Part shown: piece by piece, positions 11,542 through 24,357 of the stretch
Layout: the number at the start of each line of letters is the position of its first letter
Position numbering within the stretch: the stretch's first letter is position 1
Assembly (NCBI GenBank): GCA_020465985.1
Contig: JAANYP010009682.1
Location: 33,204 to 97,203, forward strand
Direction: 5' to 3'
DNA: 64,000 bases
From: Centrapalus pauciflorus
Taxonomy: Eukaryota; Streptophyta; Magnoliopsida; Asterales; Asteraceae
Program-made: the position numbers and the translations under genes
The notes under the pieces: generated by a model
Told to the model about the DNA's origin: nothing
Seen by the model: only the letters and a program-made list of their open reading frames with translations
The model's database searches: none

Positions 11542-13057
11542 ATTCCCAGTGAACGCGCTTTCTTTCTTCCTTGCCTCTCCAAAACTGAAAAACGTATTGT
11601 GTGTGTGTTGAAGTGAACAACAACAAGAAACTGGTTGCTGAAATTTGAATTCGCCTCCATCATCTTCATTGTTAAGTTTTTGAAGTTTTGAGGTAAGAAA
11701 ATCCTTGAGTTGGTTTCTGATTTTCGTATTATATGATGTTGTAATGATGAAAATTGTTTCCAAGTTGTGAGTAGCTTGGTTATGGCGATTTTGTGGGTTT
11801 GTGATGGTAGAGGATCGAAGTTATGGGAGTTTTTCACTCCTGGACAGAGCTGAACAACGAACAAGGAATTCTAGGCGCCGACGGAGCGCGGTCGCGATCC
11901 AGCAAGCGCGATCGCGACGCGTCTAGTGCAAGAGCGACCGCAATGGAAGCCAAGCATGGGCGCGATTAGATATTGGGCGGGGTTTGCGATTTGGGGCTTC
12001 GGGTTGGGTTCAATAGCGGCGTTGGGCCGGGTGTTGGTTAAGTTTTGGGGTCTCGTTGGGATTGTGGTTATGTCTGAGTCTCTTATGGGTTCAGTTGTTA
12101 GTCTATTTTATGTGTATCTGATGAGTTGGGTTTGTGTTAATAGTTTGGAGTCCGTGTGATTTCTGGGACGAGCCAACGAGCTGAGCCGAGTCAGAGATTT
12201 CGGGATTAGTGGATTGATCAGGTGAGTACTCGAGTCCTTTTCAAACCCGGGATCGTTTTATGGGTCGTAGCTGTGTAGCTAGTATCGTGTATGTGTATTG
12301 TGTATTGTGAATGAGACAGGGACGCGAGCTTCGGGTATGATTTTGTTCTTATATAAGTGTTATATGTGCATGAGATGAGATCCAGTCCGAGGGTCCGTGA
12401 TGAGTTCCATACAGATGGTGATTCACAATGAGTGATCGCGCAGGTTGACTCTCCTAACATTCCTTGGGGCGTGTATACACGGCAGGGCTTGTAGCCGGTT
12501 CGTGCCTATGCTACAGGGTTTTAGCTAACCGCCGGTGTGCATGGTCGTTAGCCGGGGAAGGGACCCCACAGGGATTGTGTGTGCAGGTCTTCGGATCTCA
12601 TGCTATGTGTTCATACCTGTGTCGTGATGTTGATTGCCAGGGACAGGGATAGAGATTGCTTTGTTTGTATGTGCTATGTGTATGTGTGTTACATGTTTAT
12701 GCTGCAGTGTCTAACCCTCGCGTACTCACGAGCTTTTGAGCTTACGTATTCGAGCCTACCGTGTTCAGGGAATCAGAGAAGGGAGCTGTAATTGCGGTTG
12801 CTGAATTAGGACTGGGGATTTTCTGGAAAGAGTTGTGTTAGTTTTGTGTAATGACCCGTTTAGTACTGCTTATGTTAGCAATTGGGATTTTGTACTCAGT
12901 GGATTATGTATGTATATGTGTTAATCTTTTGTGTAAAAGTATTAAATTAGCAGTGTTTTGTAGCATCCTCTGACACGTGTATTATAGAGTCATTGAGACA
13001 TTGCCACTTATGATATTGTGTTGACGTGGCATTTTTGTGATCGGGAGGGGTGTTACA
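11239..13057 (+). repeat. 5' LTR of the Gypsy element
   Basis: 1,819 bp; contains a TA microsatellite at 11498-11539. Short open frames within it are not genes. Confidence 0.92.
11498..11539. repeat. TA microsatellite inside the 5' LTR
   Basis: About 21 TA units. The equivalent site in the 3' LTR (15262-15349) has about twice as many, so the tract length changed after insertion. Confidence 0.95.
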
Positions 13058-13060
13058 TGA

Positions 13061-13072
13061 TGGTATCAGAGC
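13061..13072 (+). promoter_or_regulatory. Primer-binding site of the Gypsy element
   Basis: TGGTATCAGAGC three bases after the LTR end, complementary to initiator Met-tRNA. Confidence 0.93.
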
Positions 13073-13243
13073 TTGTGGTTTGAAGTCTGAGTATCATTAG
13101 TGGATGCTTAACTTAAACCTTGTTCAGATCCTTGGGGGGATTCTTCCTTGAGATTAAAATTAGTAAAATTAATTAACCTGGCTTATTGTATAACGCTAGG
13201 TGCTCGGTTTGTTATTTAATTGCTTCGGTTTGTGCAGATCGTT

Positions 13244-14182
13244 ATGGCAAATCAGGGTGAAGGGACTGGTGCGGGCAAGCCAGCGGGTGATGAGTTTATT
13301 CGCAAGTCAGAGCTTCTAGAGGTCTTGACATAGTTCTACAGACAGAAGGGTTTGGGTCCAAGTCCGGGGCCGGTTGCTCAGACGACAGCAACAGAGTCGG
13401 GGACTGGTCCTTCTTCGTCTAAACAGAGGGGTGGGTCCTTTAAGGACATTATGACTGGAGCTCAACCCAGTTTAGAGGCGATGGTGAGCCAGACATGGTC
13501 ATGGCTTGGGAAAGAGAGGTCGAGGCTGCTTTTCGAGTTGCGCATGTGGATCCAAGAGATATGGTGGGATATACGGCTTATTTATTGAGGGGTGGGGCTT
13601 CCCTATGGTGGAAATCTATAGAGTCAGTGATGACATCTTCTACAGCTTATGCGATGACATGGGACCAGTTCAGGGGAGTGTTCGAGCTGCAGTACATCCC
13701 GAGGGACGAGAGACAAGAGACGGAGCGGCGGTTCCTTGAACTGCAGCTGGGTGAGATGACGGTGCAACGGTATATGGACCGATTCAATGACTACTCGTAG
13801 TTTGCTACCCAGCACATCGCCACAGAGCAGCGAAAGGCTGATGTGTTTATCGATGGGTTGCGAGCAGACATCAGAGAGTTTGTTGGGCTGCACGAGACTC
13901 CCACTTTTTCCAGAGCATTAGAGATGGCCTGCATCAGGGAGCGAAAGATAGCCAAGCAGTGGGAGAAGTCGTCTTTCCAGAGCCGACGTGCGAGGACCCC
14001 TGAGCGGTCTTCAAGTGAGTGGAGGCGTCAGGACCAGCAGTGTAGGGGGCCCGTTCTAGTGGGGCCAGAGCGGAGGCGTCGTCATCCAGTCGTCACGATA
14101 CTCGGGTGCGGGGTCGGGTATTTCAGGCGACTGCAGAGGAAGCTCGGGATGCTGCTGATATGGTTTCGGGTACGTATGTTTG
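13244..14182 (+). pseudogene. gag: Decayed gag of the Gypsy element, truncated at the protease start
   Basis: Begins with ATG at 13244 (MANQGEGTGAGKPAGDEF). It hits a stop at 13331 (TAG), shifts frame near 13490 and has another TAG at 13798. The retrotransposon gag core is clear: AYLLRGGASLWWKSIE, then TWDQFRGVFELQYIPRDERQ, then MTVQRYMDRFNDYS, followed by HIATEQRKADVFIDGLR. After about 14045 a further frame change gives RVFQATAEEARDAADMVSGT, the usual lead-in to the Gypsy aspartic protease, but a stop follows at once and no protease exists. The expected CCHC zinc knuckle between these parts is absent. The protein is non-functional here. Confidence 0.85.
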
Positions 14183-14193
14183 AACTTGCCTAG

Positions 14194-14992
14194 AGTGTGT
14201 GTGTGTTAATCGTGGGGCGGGCAGTTGGTATGTGTTTGTGAGATTGTTTGTGTTTTGTTGCGTGCGACTGCTTTGTTTGTGTTTGTGATTATGATATCCA
14301 TAGTCAGAGGGGTGGGATTGTTGGGTATGGGTTATATGGGATTGTTATGTCTGGGTATGCATATGAGAGTGAGATATATCGTGGTAATTTGAGTTATCAG
14401 GGTTTGAGAGCTGGAAATTGTGTTATGTTAGTGGATCGGTCCTGTTGAATCATGTGAGTCATATGGGTAAAAAATGTGAATGCGCTTGTGTATTAGAGGA
14501 TTATCATATTGGTAGTGGATTTAAATTCTTGTGTATGCTTATCCACATCTGTGATATTGCGTTTAGTGATTTGACGGAGACGTCTTTATCTGTTGTTATG
14601 AGTGGACTTGAAGATCCGCTGTGTTAATGGATGGACCATACAAAGCTATATGAGGATATGATGAGAAAGTGAATACTGATGATTTGAATTTATATGTGTG
14701 ATCAAAGCGGCTTATGAGGTGACGCCACGAGAAGACTTGGCGAGTAGGGGTTCAACTAAACTATTAGTAGATTGTCTAATTGAGTTAAAGATTTGAGTGA
14801 ATTGACATACTTTGAAAATTGAAGTGAAGACGTGTATCAGTGATGATTGTGACATTCAGAGTTCAAATGCGAATTCAACAGGGTTGTTGATAATTATATC
14901 GAGAGTTATGAGTTAACATTTTCGGGGATTTAACTTAGAGATGTGTACTTGCGAATGAGCTTGAGATAGATTCCGGGGACGGAAGCTCTTTA
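14194..14992 (+). other. Non-coding internal region of the Gypsy element
   Basis: About 800 bp between the truncated gag/protease junction and the polypurine tract. TG-rich with short frames only; no polymerase motif in any frame. It replaces the several kilobases of pol found in autonomous relatives. Confidence 0.7.
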
Positions 14993-15005
14993 AGAGGGGA
15001 GGATT
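14993..15005 (+). promoter_or_regulatory. Polypurine tract of the Gypsy element
   Basis: AGAGGGGAGGATT directly precedes the 3' LTR start at 15006. Confidence 0.88.
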
Positions 15006-15259
15006 TGTAACATCCCGTTTTCAGAGTTATTGCGTGTAATTATGCTAGTGGAAGTTTAAATTATTATTATTGTGTTGGCCCAATTGTCTCCCGATTAGTG
15101 GATCGATACGTGTCGGGATAGCGGATTACGTGTCGTTGTGTCGTCAATTTAGTGGATTAATTGTGATGATGAGTTCGTGGCTTTAATTGGGTTAAGGGGA
15201 TATTCATTGAAAGTGGGAGATCGGGTTCAGGTTAATGGGTCCGGGGCTTCTAAAAATAG

Positions 15260-15351
<92 letters not shown>

Positions 15352-16060
15352 CCTGTGAACGCGCTTTCTTTCATCCTTGCCTCTCCAAAACTGAAAAACG
15401 TACTGTGTGTGTTGAAGTGAACAACAAGAAGAAACTGGTTGCTGAAATTTGAATTCGCCTCCATCATCTTCATTGTTGAGTTTTTGAAGTTTTGAGGTAA
15501 AAAAAATCCTTGAGTTGGTTTCTGATTTTCGTATTATATGTTGTTGTAATGATGAAAATTTTTTCCAAGTTGTGAGTAGCTTGGTTCTGGCGATTTTGTG
15601 GGTTTGTGATGGTAGAGGATCGAAGTTATGGGAGTTTTTTCACTCCTGGGCAGAGCTGAACGATGAATAGAGAAGACCAGGTGCCAACGGAGCACAATCG
15701 CAACCGCAATCGCAACCGCGATGGAAGCCGAGCGTGGGCGCGATTAGCTATTGGGCGGGGTTTGCAATTTGGGGCTTCGGGTTGGGTTCAATAGGGGTGT
15801 TTTGCCTGGTTTTGGTTAAGTTCTGGGGTCTCGTTGGGATTGTGGTTGTTGTCGAGTCAGTTATGGGTTCAATTGTTAGTCTGTTTTATGCGTATCTGAT
15901 GAGTTGGGTTTGTGTTGATAGTTTGGAGTCCGTGTGATTTCAGGGACGAGCCAACGAGCTGACCCGAGTCAGAGATTCCGGGATTATTGGATTAATCAGG
16001 TGAGTACTCGGGTCCTTTTCAAACCCGGGTTCGTTTTATGGGTCATAGCTGTGTAGCTAG
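15006..16060 (+). repeat. 3' LTR of the Gypsy element, first part
   Basis: Matches 11239 onward, with a longer TA tract (15262-15349) and several substitutions. Ends at GCTAG where the Copia element inserted. Continues at 30048-30759. Confidence 0.92.
15262..15349. repeat. TA microsatellite inside the 3' LTR
   Basis: About 44 TA units; Tyr-Ile repeat frames across it on both strands are artefacts. Confidence 0.95.
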
Positions 16061-16424
16061 TGTTAGATATTTAATTTCGATCTTGTGGGTTTATTTTGTA
16101 ATATAAATTACTAGTTAATTTACTTGTAATTTATTTCTAGTTTAGCTTCTTTATTATTAAAGTTCAAGGGGCCAAAGTGTAATTCCTTTAAACTTGCTTT
16201 TTTTATCCTAGGTATTTAGTGACCTAGGGTTTCGTGTAAAAGTGTGCACAATTGAATATTCATGCGGACATTCTCAGCCGCCGCATACTTTTGAGAGAAA
16301 ACATTCTCTTTGTCTTTATTGTTCATCATTACACAATCATTGAGTTATTATTAGTTTGTGTGTGAATGTTTGAGTGATTTATATACAAAACGTGTGATGA
16401 TTATACTCGGAGTCAACATTAACA
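16061..16424 (+). repeat. 5' LTR of the Copia element
   Basis: 364 bp starting TGTTAGATATT and ending ACATTAACA, followed by the PBS. Confidence 0.95.
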
Positions 16425-16426
16425 AT

Positions 16427-16438
16427 TGGTATCAGAGC
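16427..16438 (+). promoter_or_regulatory. Primer-binding site of the Copia element
   Basis: TGGTATCAGAGC two bases inside the 5' LTR. Confidence 0.95.
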
Positions 16439-17342
16439 TCCAATGGTGGATTTCAACTCTTTTCATTCGGTTTCAGCAGTTGTTATTCGCCGTTCTTCGA
16501 GAAAAAGCCACGGTTTGATCTTTCTTGTTCCTAAATAATTCTGTTTTTCGTGTTTTTCTTTTTCTATAATCATCTCGTATTCATTCCCTAGTGATTTAGA
16601 GCTATTTAGGTTCAATCATTACCAGATTCTGTCCATCTAAATCAGATTTTTAGTCTTGCAAAAATATGAGTTCTCATCTCGGTTTTGGTTTTGAATGATT
16701 TTTACGTGTTTTGGTATATTTTTAAAGACTTAAAAGTATTTAAAATAATTTTCCAATCATTTAGAAACTATTTTTAGGCCAAAATCTACTAGTTATAATT
16801 CTGGAAAATTTCTGAAAAATTTATAACTGTTGCTTTTCGGACCCCATTTCGGACCTTATTTCGGACCATTTCGGACCTTAGTTCGGTCCACTTCGGACCA
16901 TATTTAGGTGCACTTCGGACCAATTTTTCCCAAATTCGGACTTCCCGAAGTTTTGATCAAGTAATTTTTAAACACTTAATTTAACTTGTGCTTTCATTTA
17001 TACTTCCATTTCGGACGATTGGAACTTCGGTCCCAATTCGAATTCGGTATTCTCATTTGAAAGATTTTTTCCTAAGTGTCAATCCGACATTTGTGCTGTT
17101 CAACCGAATTCGATCAATCCGGATTCGGTCCATCTGATCTTGGTCAAACAGAATTCGGTCCCATCCGAAGTCACTGTTCATCCGAACTCGGTCCCATCCG
17201 AAATCAATGTTCACCCGAACTCCGTCAAATCCGAAATCATTGTTCATCCGAATTTCCGAGGTACTGTTCATCCGAAGTTCATCTAATCCGAATCCAGTTT
17301 CCACCTTCAAGATCTCATTCTTTCATATCAGCAGTATAAATC
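16439..17342 (+). repeat. Copia leader with degenerate TTCGGACC / CATCCGAA repeats
   Basis: Non-coding leader. From about 16835 it repeats TTTCGGACC at short, uneven spacing. From about 17100 to 17300 it repeats CATCCGAANTCGGTC-like units. Open frames rich in Ser, Asp and Arg across it are by-products of the repeats. The same vocabulary recurs downstream of pol at 25535-25920. Confidence 0.75.
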
Positions 17343-19246
17343 ATGTCTAGAGAAGCCCTTGTCCTAGGGTCCGAGAACAGACCACCTGTTTAGTATACGG
17401 ATGAATATGAGTAGTGGAAGTCCCGATTTCTCAAGTTTGTCGGTATGCAACCAAATGGCAATCTTATGCTCCAATCGACTTCCGAAGACCCAATTATCTA
17501 TTAGCGGGAAATTGCTGCAAGACCCGAAGCCGACCCACCTGTTCTCGCATCCAAAGTTGAACGTGAGCCTGCAAATGAAGCAGAGCGAGACTGGCAACAT
17601 GCTGACAAAAAAGGCTGAAAATCTGATCTATCAGGCCCTGCCCACTGATATCCTTGTATATGTAGACAGCAAGATGTCTGCTAAGGAAATGTGGGATGAA
17701 CTAGAGGTTCAAATGCTAGCGGCCGACTTAGACGACAGAGCCAAGATTGAGGAGGCAAAGACCAAGTTTACCGAGTTTAGGTCCAAAGACGGGGAGTCAC
17801 TACAGGCCACGTTCACCAGATTCTGTGCAGTTCTAAATGAACTCAACAAGCTACACATTAAGAAAGACAAGGACGACATCAACTTCCAGTTCTTTGATGC
17901 CTTAGCCCCTGAATGGCAAGTCGCATGCCGAGCAACGACAAGAGTGTTGGACATCCCCAATGTGTCTATCAATGTGGTTTTTAAGGAATTGAATAAGTAT
18001 CAGGGTGACGTAGACCATCAGAAGCAGATGGCCAATCAGTTAGCATCCTTGTTACAATCTGCCAATACGGGCATTAAACCAACTGATTCTATGGCCCTGA
18101 TATCCAACAAGAACCTCCCTACTGCCTCCTATAGTCAAGGATCATCATCATCCCAGTGCCGATATGCTTCTCCTCCTCGTGAGATTTTAGATGAAGAAAA
18201 AGCGGCAATTCAAGAACAAATAGCCTTATGGACTAATCGTCTACAACAACGACGCTTCTCCAATAAGACTAACAATCATCTCCACTACGACACCGGCCCG
18301 AGGAGGTATTCAGATGATCGGAGAGATGACTATCGTCGAGATGATAGAAGGGATAATTATCGGAGGGATGACAGAGATGACAGACGATATGACGACAGAC
18401 GGGACTATCGGGATGACCGCCGTTATGAAAGGCAAGACGATTGGAGATGATCACAGGGATGATAGACGTGATTATAACCGTGGGGATGATCGTCGGGAGG
18501 ATAGACGGGATGATCGAAGGGACTATGATCGTCGGGACAACAGAAGGGACGACAGTCGAGAACCTCGCCCTGCCGACAAGAGGCCGGTTGAGAGGAGAGA
18601 TGAAAGGCCAAGAGCTGAAGAGCCTAAGGGGAATGAAGAACGTCTATGCTACAATTGCGGAAAACCGGGCCACTTTGCTCGGGAATGCAAAAATAAGTAT
18701 GAAAGGGACATTGGTTATTACGAGCGGAAGCTGGAGGCCGCCAAGAAGAGGACTGATGCTATGGCTCTGGTTGCCCAAGAAAACTATTGGGATGATGCAG
18801 ATACTGATGAAAAAGATGATAAGGGCAAGAATTGCTACATGGCGGATCGTAGTGGATTGGCTGACTATGCTACAACGTCCGATTCTGATTCAGACAATGC
18901 TGCTGAGGGGGAGACACCGCAAAATCCACCAGCATGTCTGATGGCCAGATCCGAGGATCCACAATGTTCTTCATCAGATTCTAAAGCACCTGAGGTACAT
19001 TCCTTTTACATTCCAAAGCATGTAAATAGTTTATCTATTAATAGTGAATGTAACTTGCACACACATATACTTGATTTAGAAGCTAGATTCAATGCTGGAA
19101 CGGAAAAGTGTGTCAAGGCTGAACATCTAGCCCAAACATTAAAAGAGTCATCTGAGTTATATCAATCGAAGTGGTTAACTAATCATAATGTGATAAAACA
19201 GATGCTAATTGAAAAGGTAGATGTTCAGGATAGGAATATGATCTAG
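17343..19246 (+). pseudogene. gag: Decayed gag of the Copia element, with RD-rich repeat and CCHC knuckle
   Basis: The ancestral start is the ATG at 17343 (MSREALVLGSENRPPV), which is soon hit by stops. The frame changes near 17605 at a run of A and again near 18440. The middle frame (to 18450) holds the gag domain: LIYQALPTDILVYVDSKMSA, then AKEMWDELEVQM, then GESLQATFTRFCAVLNEL. It runs into a low-complexity stretch of RDD/RRD repeats at about 18300-18560, where slippage probably caused the shift. The last frame has the zinc knuckle CYNCGKPGHFAREC (18647-18688) followed by YYERKLEAAKKR, then an acidic region. It ends at a TAG at 19244. Role in an intact element: particle formation and RNA binding. 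Confidence 0.85.
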
Positions 19247-19249
19247 AAT

Positions 19250-20745
19250 CTTGTATGGATAGGTCATCAAATGAAAATCACTCATTAAAATCAGAAATAT
19301 CTATTCCATATCAAAACAATTAGAGACGGTAAGTATAGAAAACATAGATAGCTTAGAAAAATACAAAATGATAGAAGAAGAAATAATAAGTTTGTACTCT
19401 CGAATAAAGACCCTTGATGATAAATTTTTAAAACGGGGTCAAACAGAACAAACTATTCATTTGAACCAGCCCAATGAGACTAGGTTTTACCGTTCTAAAC
19501 AAGGAATTGGTTTTAAAAATCCTAAGTACTTGGAAAAGACTCAACAAGTTTTACCTCTTTTTTATGACATGAATTACATGGGTGCTGGGCTTAAATCCTT
19601 CTTTTTCGAATCATCAAAAGAAGTCTTAACCCAAGAGGATGAGAAACGTAATGAAAATAAAGAAAAAGAAATATCGTTTAAATATGAAGAGCTAAACGAG
19701 AGTTATCCTTATAGAGTACTCACTCTATAGGAAGACTTCTTGTCTAGTTATTATGAAGCTGAAATGAAAGCAGATTCAGTCAAACCAATCCCTCACTTTT
19801 ACATTCCTACAAAAGTTCTTCAACATAAAATTAAAGTTTTAGAAAAGGAATTAAAGTCAACTCGAAAGAAAGCAATTGATTATCAAGAAGCTCTTCTTAA
19901 GAGTGAGGAAAAATTGGTAAATAAAAATTTTCAACAATCTGTAGAACTAACTGTATACAAAGAAAAATTTGACATGGTTTCTCAAAGCTTAAAGGATCAT
20001 GTAAAAGAGCCAAGATTTTCTCGTCCTACCAAAATCCCACTCATGTCATCTAACAAAGGTAAAACTAAAATTGAAAATTATTCTATCAGTTTTAAAGGTG
20101 AGTGCTCAAATTCTTTCAAAGCTGAGGTATCAAAGAAGACTCAGATTCAATCTAAGTCTTCTAAGAAACCCACTCACCAAGAAAAAGAAAAATCTTTAAA
20201 GTCTAAGTCTTCCATGCGTACTGACTCTCGTTGTTTTGTTCCTACAGATCATGTTAGAAGGGTGCCAATAACAACGATGCAATATTTTACAAGTTTTTTT
20301 GTGAAGAAGGCTGTTATGCCAAATGATTTTGTTTCTAGAGAAAGGTTACATGTAATCTCTGAAAACAATGATTGTAATGATGTAATGAATTATGTCCAAC
20401 TCATTTTAAACGTCAATTACCTGAAATGAATGCTTATGTGCCTTATCCTGCTAAAAGAATTCGTAAAAAGAAAATAAAAAATGTTGCATCATCGACCATC
20501 ACAAAAAATGAGACTTGTACTTTGCCTAGGCCCAAAACCAAAGCAAAAGTCAAAAACCGAAGGTAATTTCATCGCCTAAGGTTCCAAAGCCTGATAAATC
20601 CAATTATCAATGGATTCCAAAAGGCTATGCATCCGGTCCACACATAACTGCAAAATGGGTTCCTAAAACTGCAAACGTGCCATATTCACCTGGAACTCCT
20701 AACCCAAAAGGACCCATATTAAGATGGGTACCCAAAGTTGTGTGA
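19250..20745 (+). pseudogene. Coiled-coil extension of Copia gag, decayed
   Basis: Two in-frame segments (19368-19730 and 19740-20429, separated by one TAG) encode a Lys/Glu-rich, probably coiled-coil protein, with KVLQHKIKVLEKELKSTRKK and EALLKSEEKLVNKNFQQSVE. The part reading TEQTIHLNQPNETRFYRSKQ matches, from memory, a conserved block in long gag proteins of Asteraceae Copia elements. After a frame change the segment ends in W-P-K motifs (YQWIPKGY, KWVPKTAN, LRWVPKVV), typical of the linker before protease. The role of this extension in particles is not established. Confidence 0.65.
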
Positions 20746-21017
20746 TCTTAATGCAGCTGGTTATTGGTTACTACAGATCAAGACCCGTACTTCAATGAAT
20801 TGGCTTCTAGTTACCATAGGCTAGGACCCGTTCTTCAGCTTGTCGGTTGTGCTTAAACCGACATGTTTGGCTTCTGTGCACACAGCTCAGGACCCGGCCT
20901 AATATCATCATGTTTTCTGAACATATCGGTTCAGAACACGGTTTGAATGTTAATTTAAGATGGATCTGTTTGAATGCTTATAGATTTTTATTATATGTAT
21001 TTATTTGTTTTTCAGGC

Positions 21018-24000
21018 AAAGTCCATCTGGTATATGGATTCAGGTTGTTCCAAGCACATGATTGGGAGAAGAGAATTGTTGTCCAATATAGTATAACAAT
21101 ACTGTGGGACAGTCAAATTCGGGAACAATCACCATGCTCACATAAAAGGATACAGGGATTTAGTCTTGAATAATCTAGTCATCAAGGATGTTGACTATGT
21201 TGAGGGATTATCACATAATCTGTTTAGCATAGGTCAGCTCTGCGATAAAGGATTAGAAGCTACATGTAGGGCTAAGAACTGTAGTGTTAAGAGTATGGAT
21301 GGTAAATAAATTTTATCCGGTTCCCGTAACTCTAACCTTTACACCATAGATGTAGCTAAGCTCATGGTTAAGGATAGCATCCGCCTTCTGTCAAAAGCCT
21401 CGTCAAAAGACTCTTGGTTGTGGCATCGTAGGCTATCCCACTTAAACTTTGAAAACATTAAGAAGATTGCTGCTAAACAACTGGTGAAAGGACTCCCAGA
21501 ACTAAGATATAAAAAGACCATCTGTGTGGAGCATGTGAGAAGGGAAAGATGAAACGATCATCTCACAAACCAAAACCCGAACAATTATCGAAGAGAGTGT
21601 TGGAGTTACTTCATATGGACTTATGCGGACCCAAAACATAAATGGAAAACAATATGTGTTGGTTATCGTTGACGATTACTCACGATATACCTGGGTTAAA
21701 TCCTTGCGATCCAAGGATGAGACAGCTCAAGAAATCATAGATTTTATAAAGAGTGTCGAAACCCAACAGAAACTGTCCGTTCAATCAATCCGATCTGACA
21801 ACGGCACAGAATTCAAGAATTCGGTAGTTGAGGGCTTCCTTCGATCCAAAGGTATTCAACATCAATATTCTGCTGCTAGAACACCGCAACAAAATGGAGT
21901 CATAGAAAGGCGTAATCGTACCCTTATGGAAGCTGCACGTACAATGCTGACTTATTCAAAGCTACCTCCGTTCTTGTGGGCCGAAGGCGTGTAAACAGCT
22001 TGCTACACGCAGAATCGCTCCATAATCCATAAGCGCTTCAATAAAACTCCATATCAACTCTTCTTGAATAAAGTACCTTTTATTAAGTACTTACGTGTAT
22101 TTGGTTGTAGGTGCTATGTGCTTAATGACAAAGACAACCTCAGGAAATTCAACGAGAAAGCAGATGAAGCGATCTTCATTCGATACTCATCCAACTTGAA
22201 GGCATATCGTGCATTCAACACTCGAACCAGGACATTAAGTGTGCATGTCAAATTTGATGAATTGGCTGAACTGGCACCCGAAGTTGATCATTCAGGACCA
22301 CGCATTACACCAATGCTTGGAGACTCTTCTTCTCAATATACTTCTTTTTCACCTTCTGATTTAGTTAATTTATTTGATCCTTTTTATGTAGAATTCTTCG
22401 GTCCTAATTCTGATGTTTCTTCTTCTATAGGCAACACATCCAACAATTCTACTGCACCACACATTCTATCGGATCCATCTTCATCCACTTCATACCCACA
22501 TCCATTAACTTCATCCACTGATACATCTGCAGTTGAATCTACTCCAGAAATACCCTCGCACATCATGCCAAACATCCTTCCTTCACCTGAACATATTGAA
22601 CCCGAACCGGAACCAGTGGTACCGTCACTAGAAACCATTGACCATGAATCATCATCCATTCCCACTCTCACCACTGAGATTCCATCTCGTTCACCCCTTC
22701 CACACGAGACAAAATGGACCCGAAGTCATCCAACCGATTAGATCATTGGTGATGTCTCAACCGGTGTCCAATCCCGAAGGGCGTCTGCTAATGAATGTCT
22801 CTTTGCGTCATTCCTTAGTATGATAGAGCCAGCTCGTGTGGAAGAAGCCTTAAAAGAACCGGACTGGATTGTTGCTATGCAAGAAGAGCTTAACCAGTTT
22901 GAACAGCTCCGAGTATGGCGGTTAGTTCCCAAGCCTAAAGACTAAACAATTATCGGAACGAAGTGGATCTATAAGAACAAACGAGACGAAAACGGCTTCG
23001 TAATAAGAAACAAAGCGAGACTTTTCGCCAAAGGCTACCGACAATAAGAAGGGGTAGATTATGATGAGACCTTCGCTCCAGTTGCACGGATTGAAGCTAT
23101 CAGAATCTTCTTGGCGTACGCGGCACACAAAGACTTGAAAGTGTACCAGATGGACGTCAAGACAGCTTTTCTTAATGGTGAACTTAATGAAGAGGTGTAC
23201 GTTGAACAACCATAAGGATTTGTTGATGCACATAAACCTGACCATGTTTATGTGCTAGACAAAGCCCTTTATGGTTTGAAACAAGCACCTCGCGCATGGT
23301 ATGACAGTCTTCCTAACATTCTTATCTCTGTCGGTTTCAGCAAAGGTGTGGCGAACACAACACTGTTCACAAAAAGGGAAGGCCCGCACATAATGGTAGT
23401 TCAAATATATGTCGACGACATTATATTTGGATCTATTGACAGTAATTTCTGTAAGGACTTTTCATCTCCAATGAGTCCAGGTTCGAGATGAGTATGATGG
23501 GGGAAATGACTTTTTTCCTCGGATTACAAGTCAAACAACTTGAAAATGGGATTTTTGTGAACCAGTCGAAATATACTCTTGACATTTTCAAGAAGTATAA
23601 GTTAGACTCTTGCACGAGTATCGCAACTCCCATGGCTTCCAACTGTAAGTTAGACACCGATCCTTCTGGGAAAGGTGTTGATAATATAACTTACAGAGGG
23701 ATGATAGGATCCTTTTGGTATCTGACTGCTAGTATACCTGATATAATGTTTTCAACATGTCTTTGTGCTCGTTTTCAGGCCGACCCAAAAGAATCACACC
23801 TAACTGCGGTAAAACACATTTTTCGTTATCTTAAGGGTACACCCGATCTTGGTCTCTGGTATCCAAAGGGAACCGATTTTGATCTTACTGCCTTTTCAGA
23901 TGCTGATTTTGCAGGTTGTAGAGTTGACAGGAAAAGTACATCAGGCGGAATACAGTTCTTGGAAGACAGACCGGTGAGTTGGTCCTCCAAAAAGCAGATT

Positions 24001-24357
24001 TGTGTTTCAACATCCATAGCTGAAGCTGAGTATGTAGCAGCTGCAAGCTGTTGCTCTCAAGTGCTGTGGATGAGAACACAATTACGTTATTATGGATTCT
24101 CGCTCACCAACATCCCAATCTACTGCGATTCTGGAAGTGTGATAGCTATCTCTTGCAATCCCGTGCAGCACTCTCGAACGAAACACATAGATATCAGATA
24201 TCATTTTATTAAAGATCATGTAGAAAAGGGAACAATTGAGTTATATTTTGTAGGCACGGAATATCAACTTGCTAATATTTTTACTAAAGCTTTAGACGAA
24301 CCTCCTTTTCAGTTTTTTGTATCACATATCGGTATGTTGAATCCACCTTTTTGTTAA
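21018..24357 (+). pseudogene. pol: Decayed pol of the Copia element: protease, integrase, RT, RNase H
   Basis: Aspartic protease core WYMDSGCSKHM at 21030-21062. Integrase zinc-binding part with LWHRRLSHLNFENI near 21420. Integrase catalytic core (21600-21990) with the D, D and E in LHMDLCGP, IRSDNGTEF and NGVIERRNRT. RT with QMDVKTAFLNGEL (about 23150), LDKALYGLKQAPRAWYD (about 23260) and catalytic YVDD at 23408-23419. RNase H with AFSDADFAGC, then KHIDIRYHFIKDHVEKG, ending GMLNPPFC and a stop at 24355. Protease-integrase-RT-RNase H is the Copia order. Stops interrupt it at about 21307, 21641, 21994, 22739, 22945, 23045 and 23214, with several frame changes, so no active enzyme is encoded. 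The RNase H end (23488-24357) is one open 289-residue frame. Confidence 0.9.

Noticed and set aside
17053..17339. Two overlapping frames on opposite strands before Copia gag
   Set aside because: Both are by-products of the CATCCGAA/TTCGG repeats in the leader.
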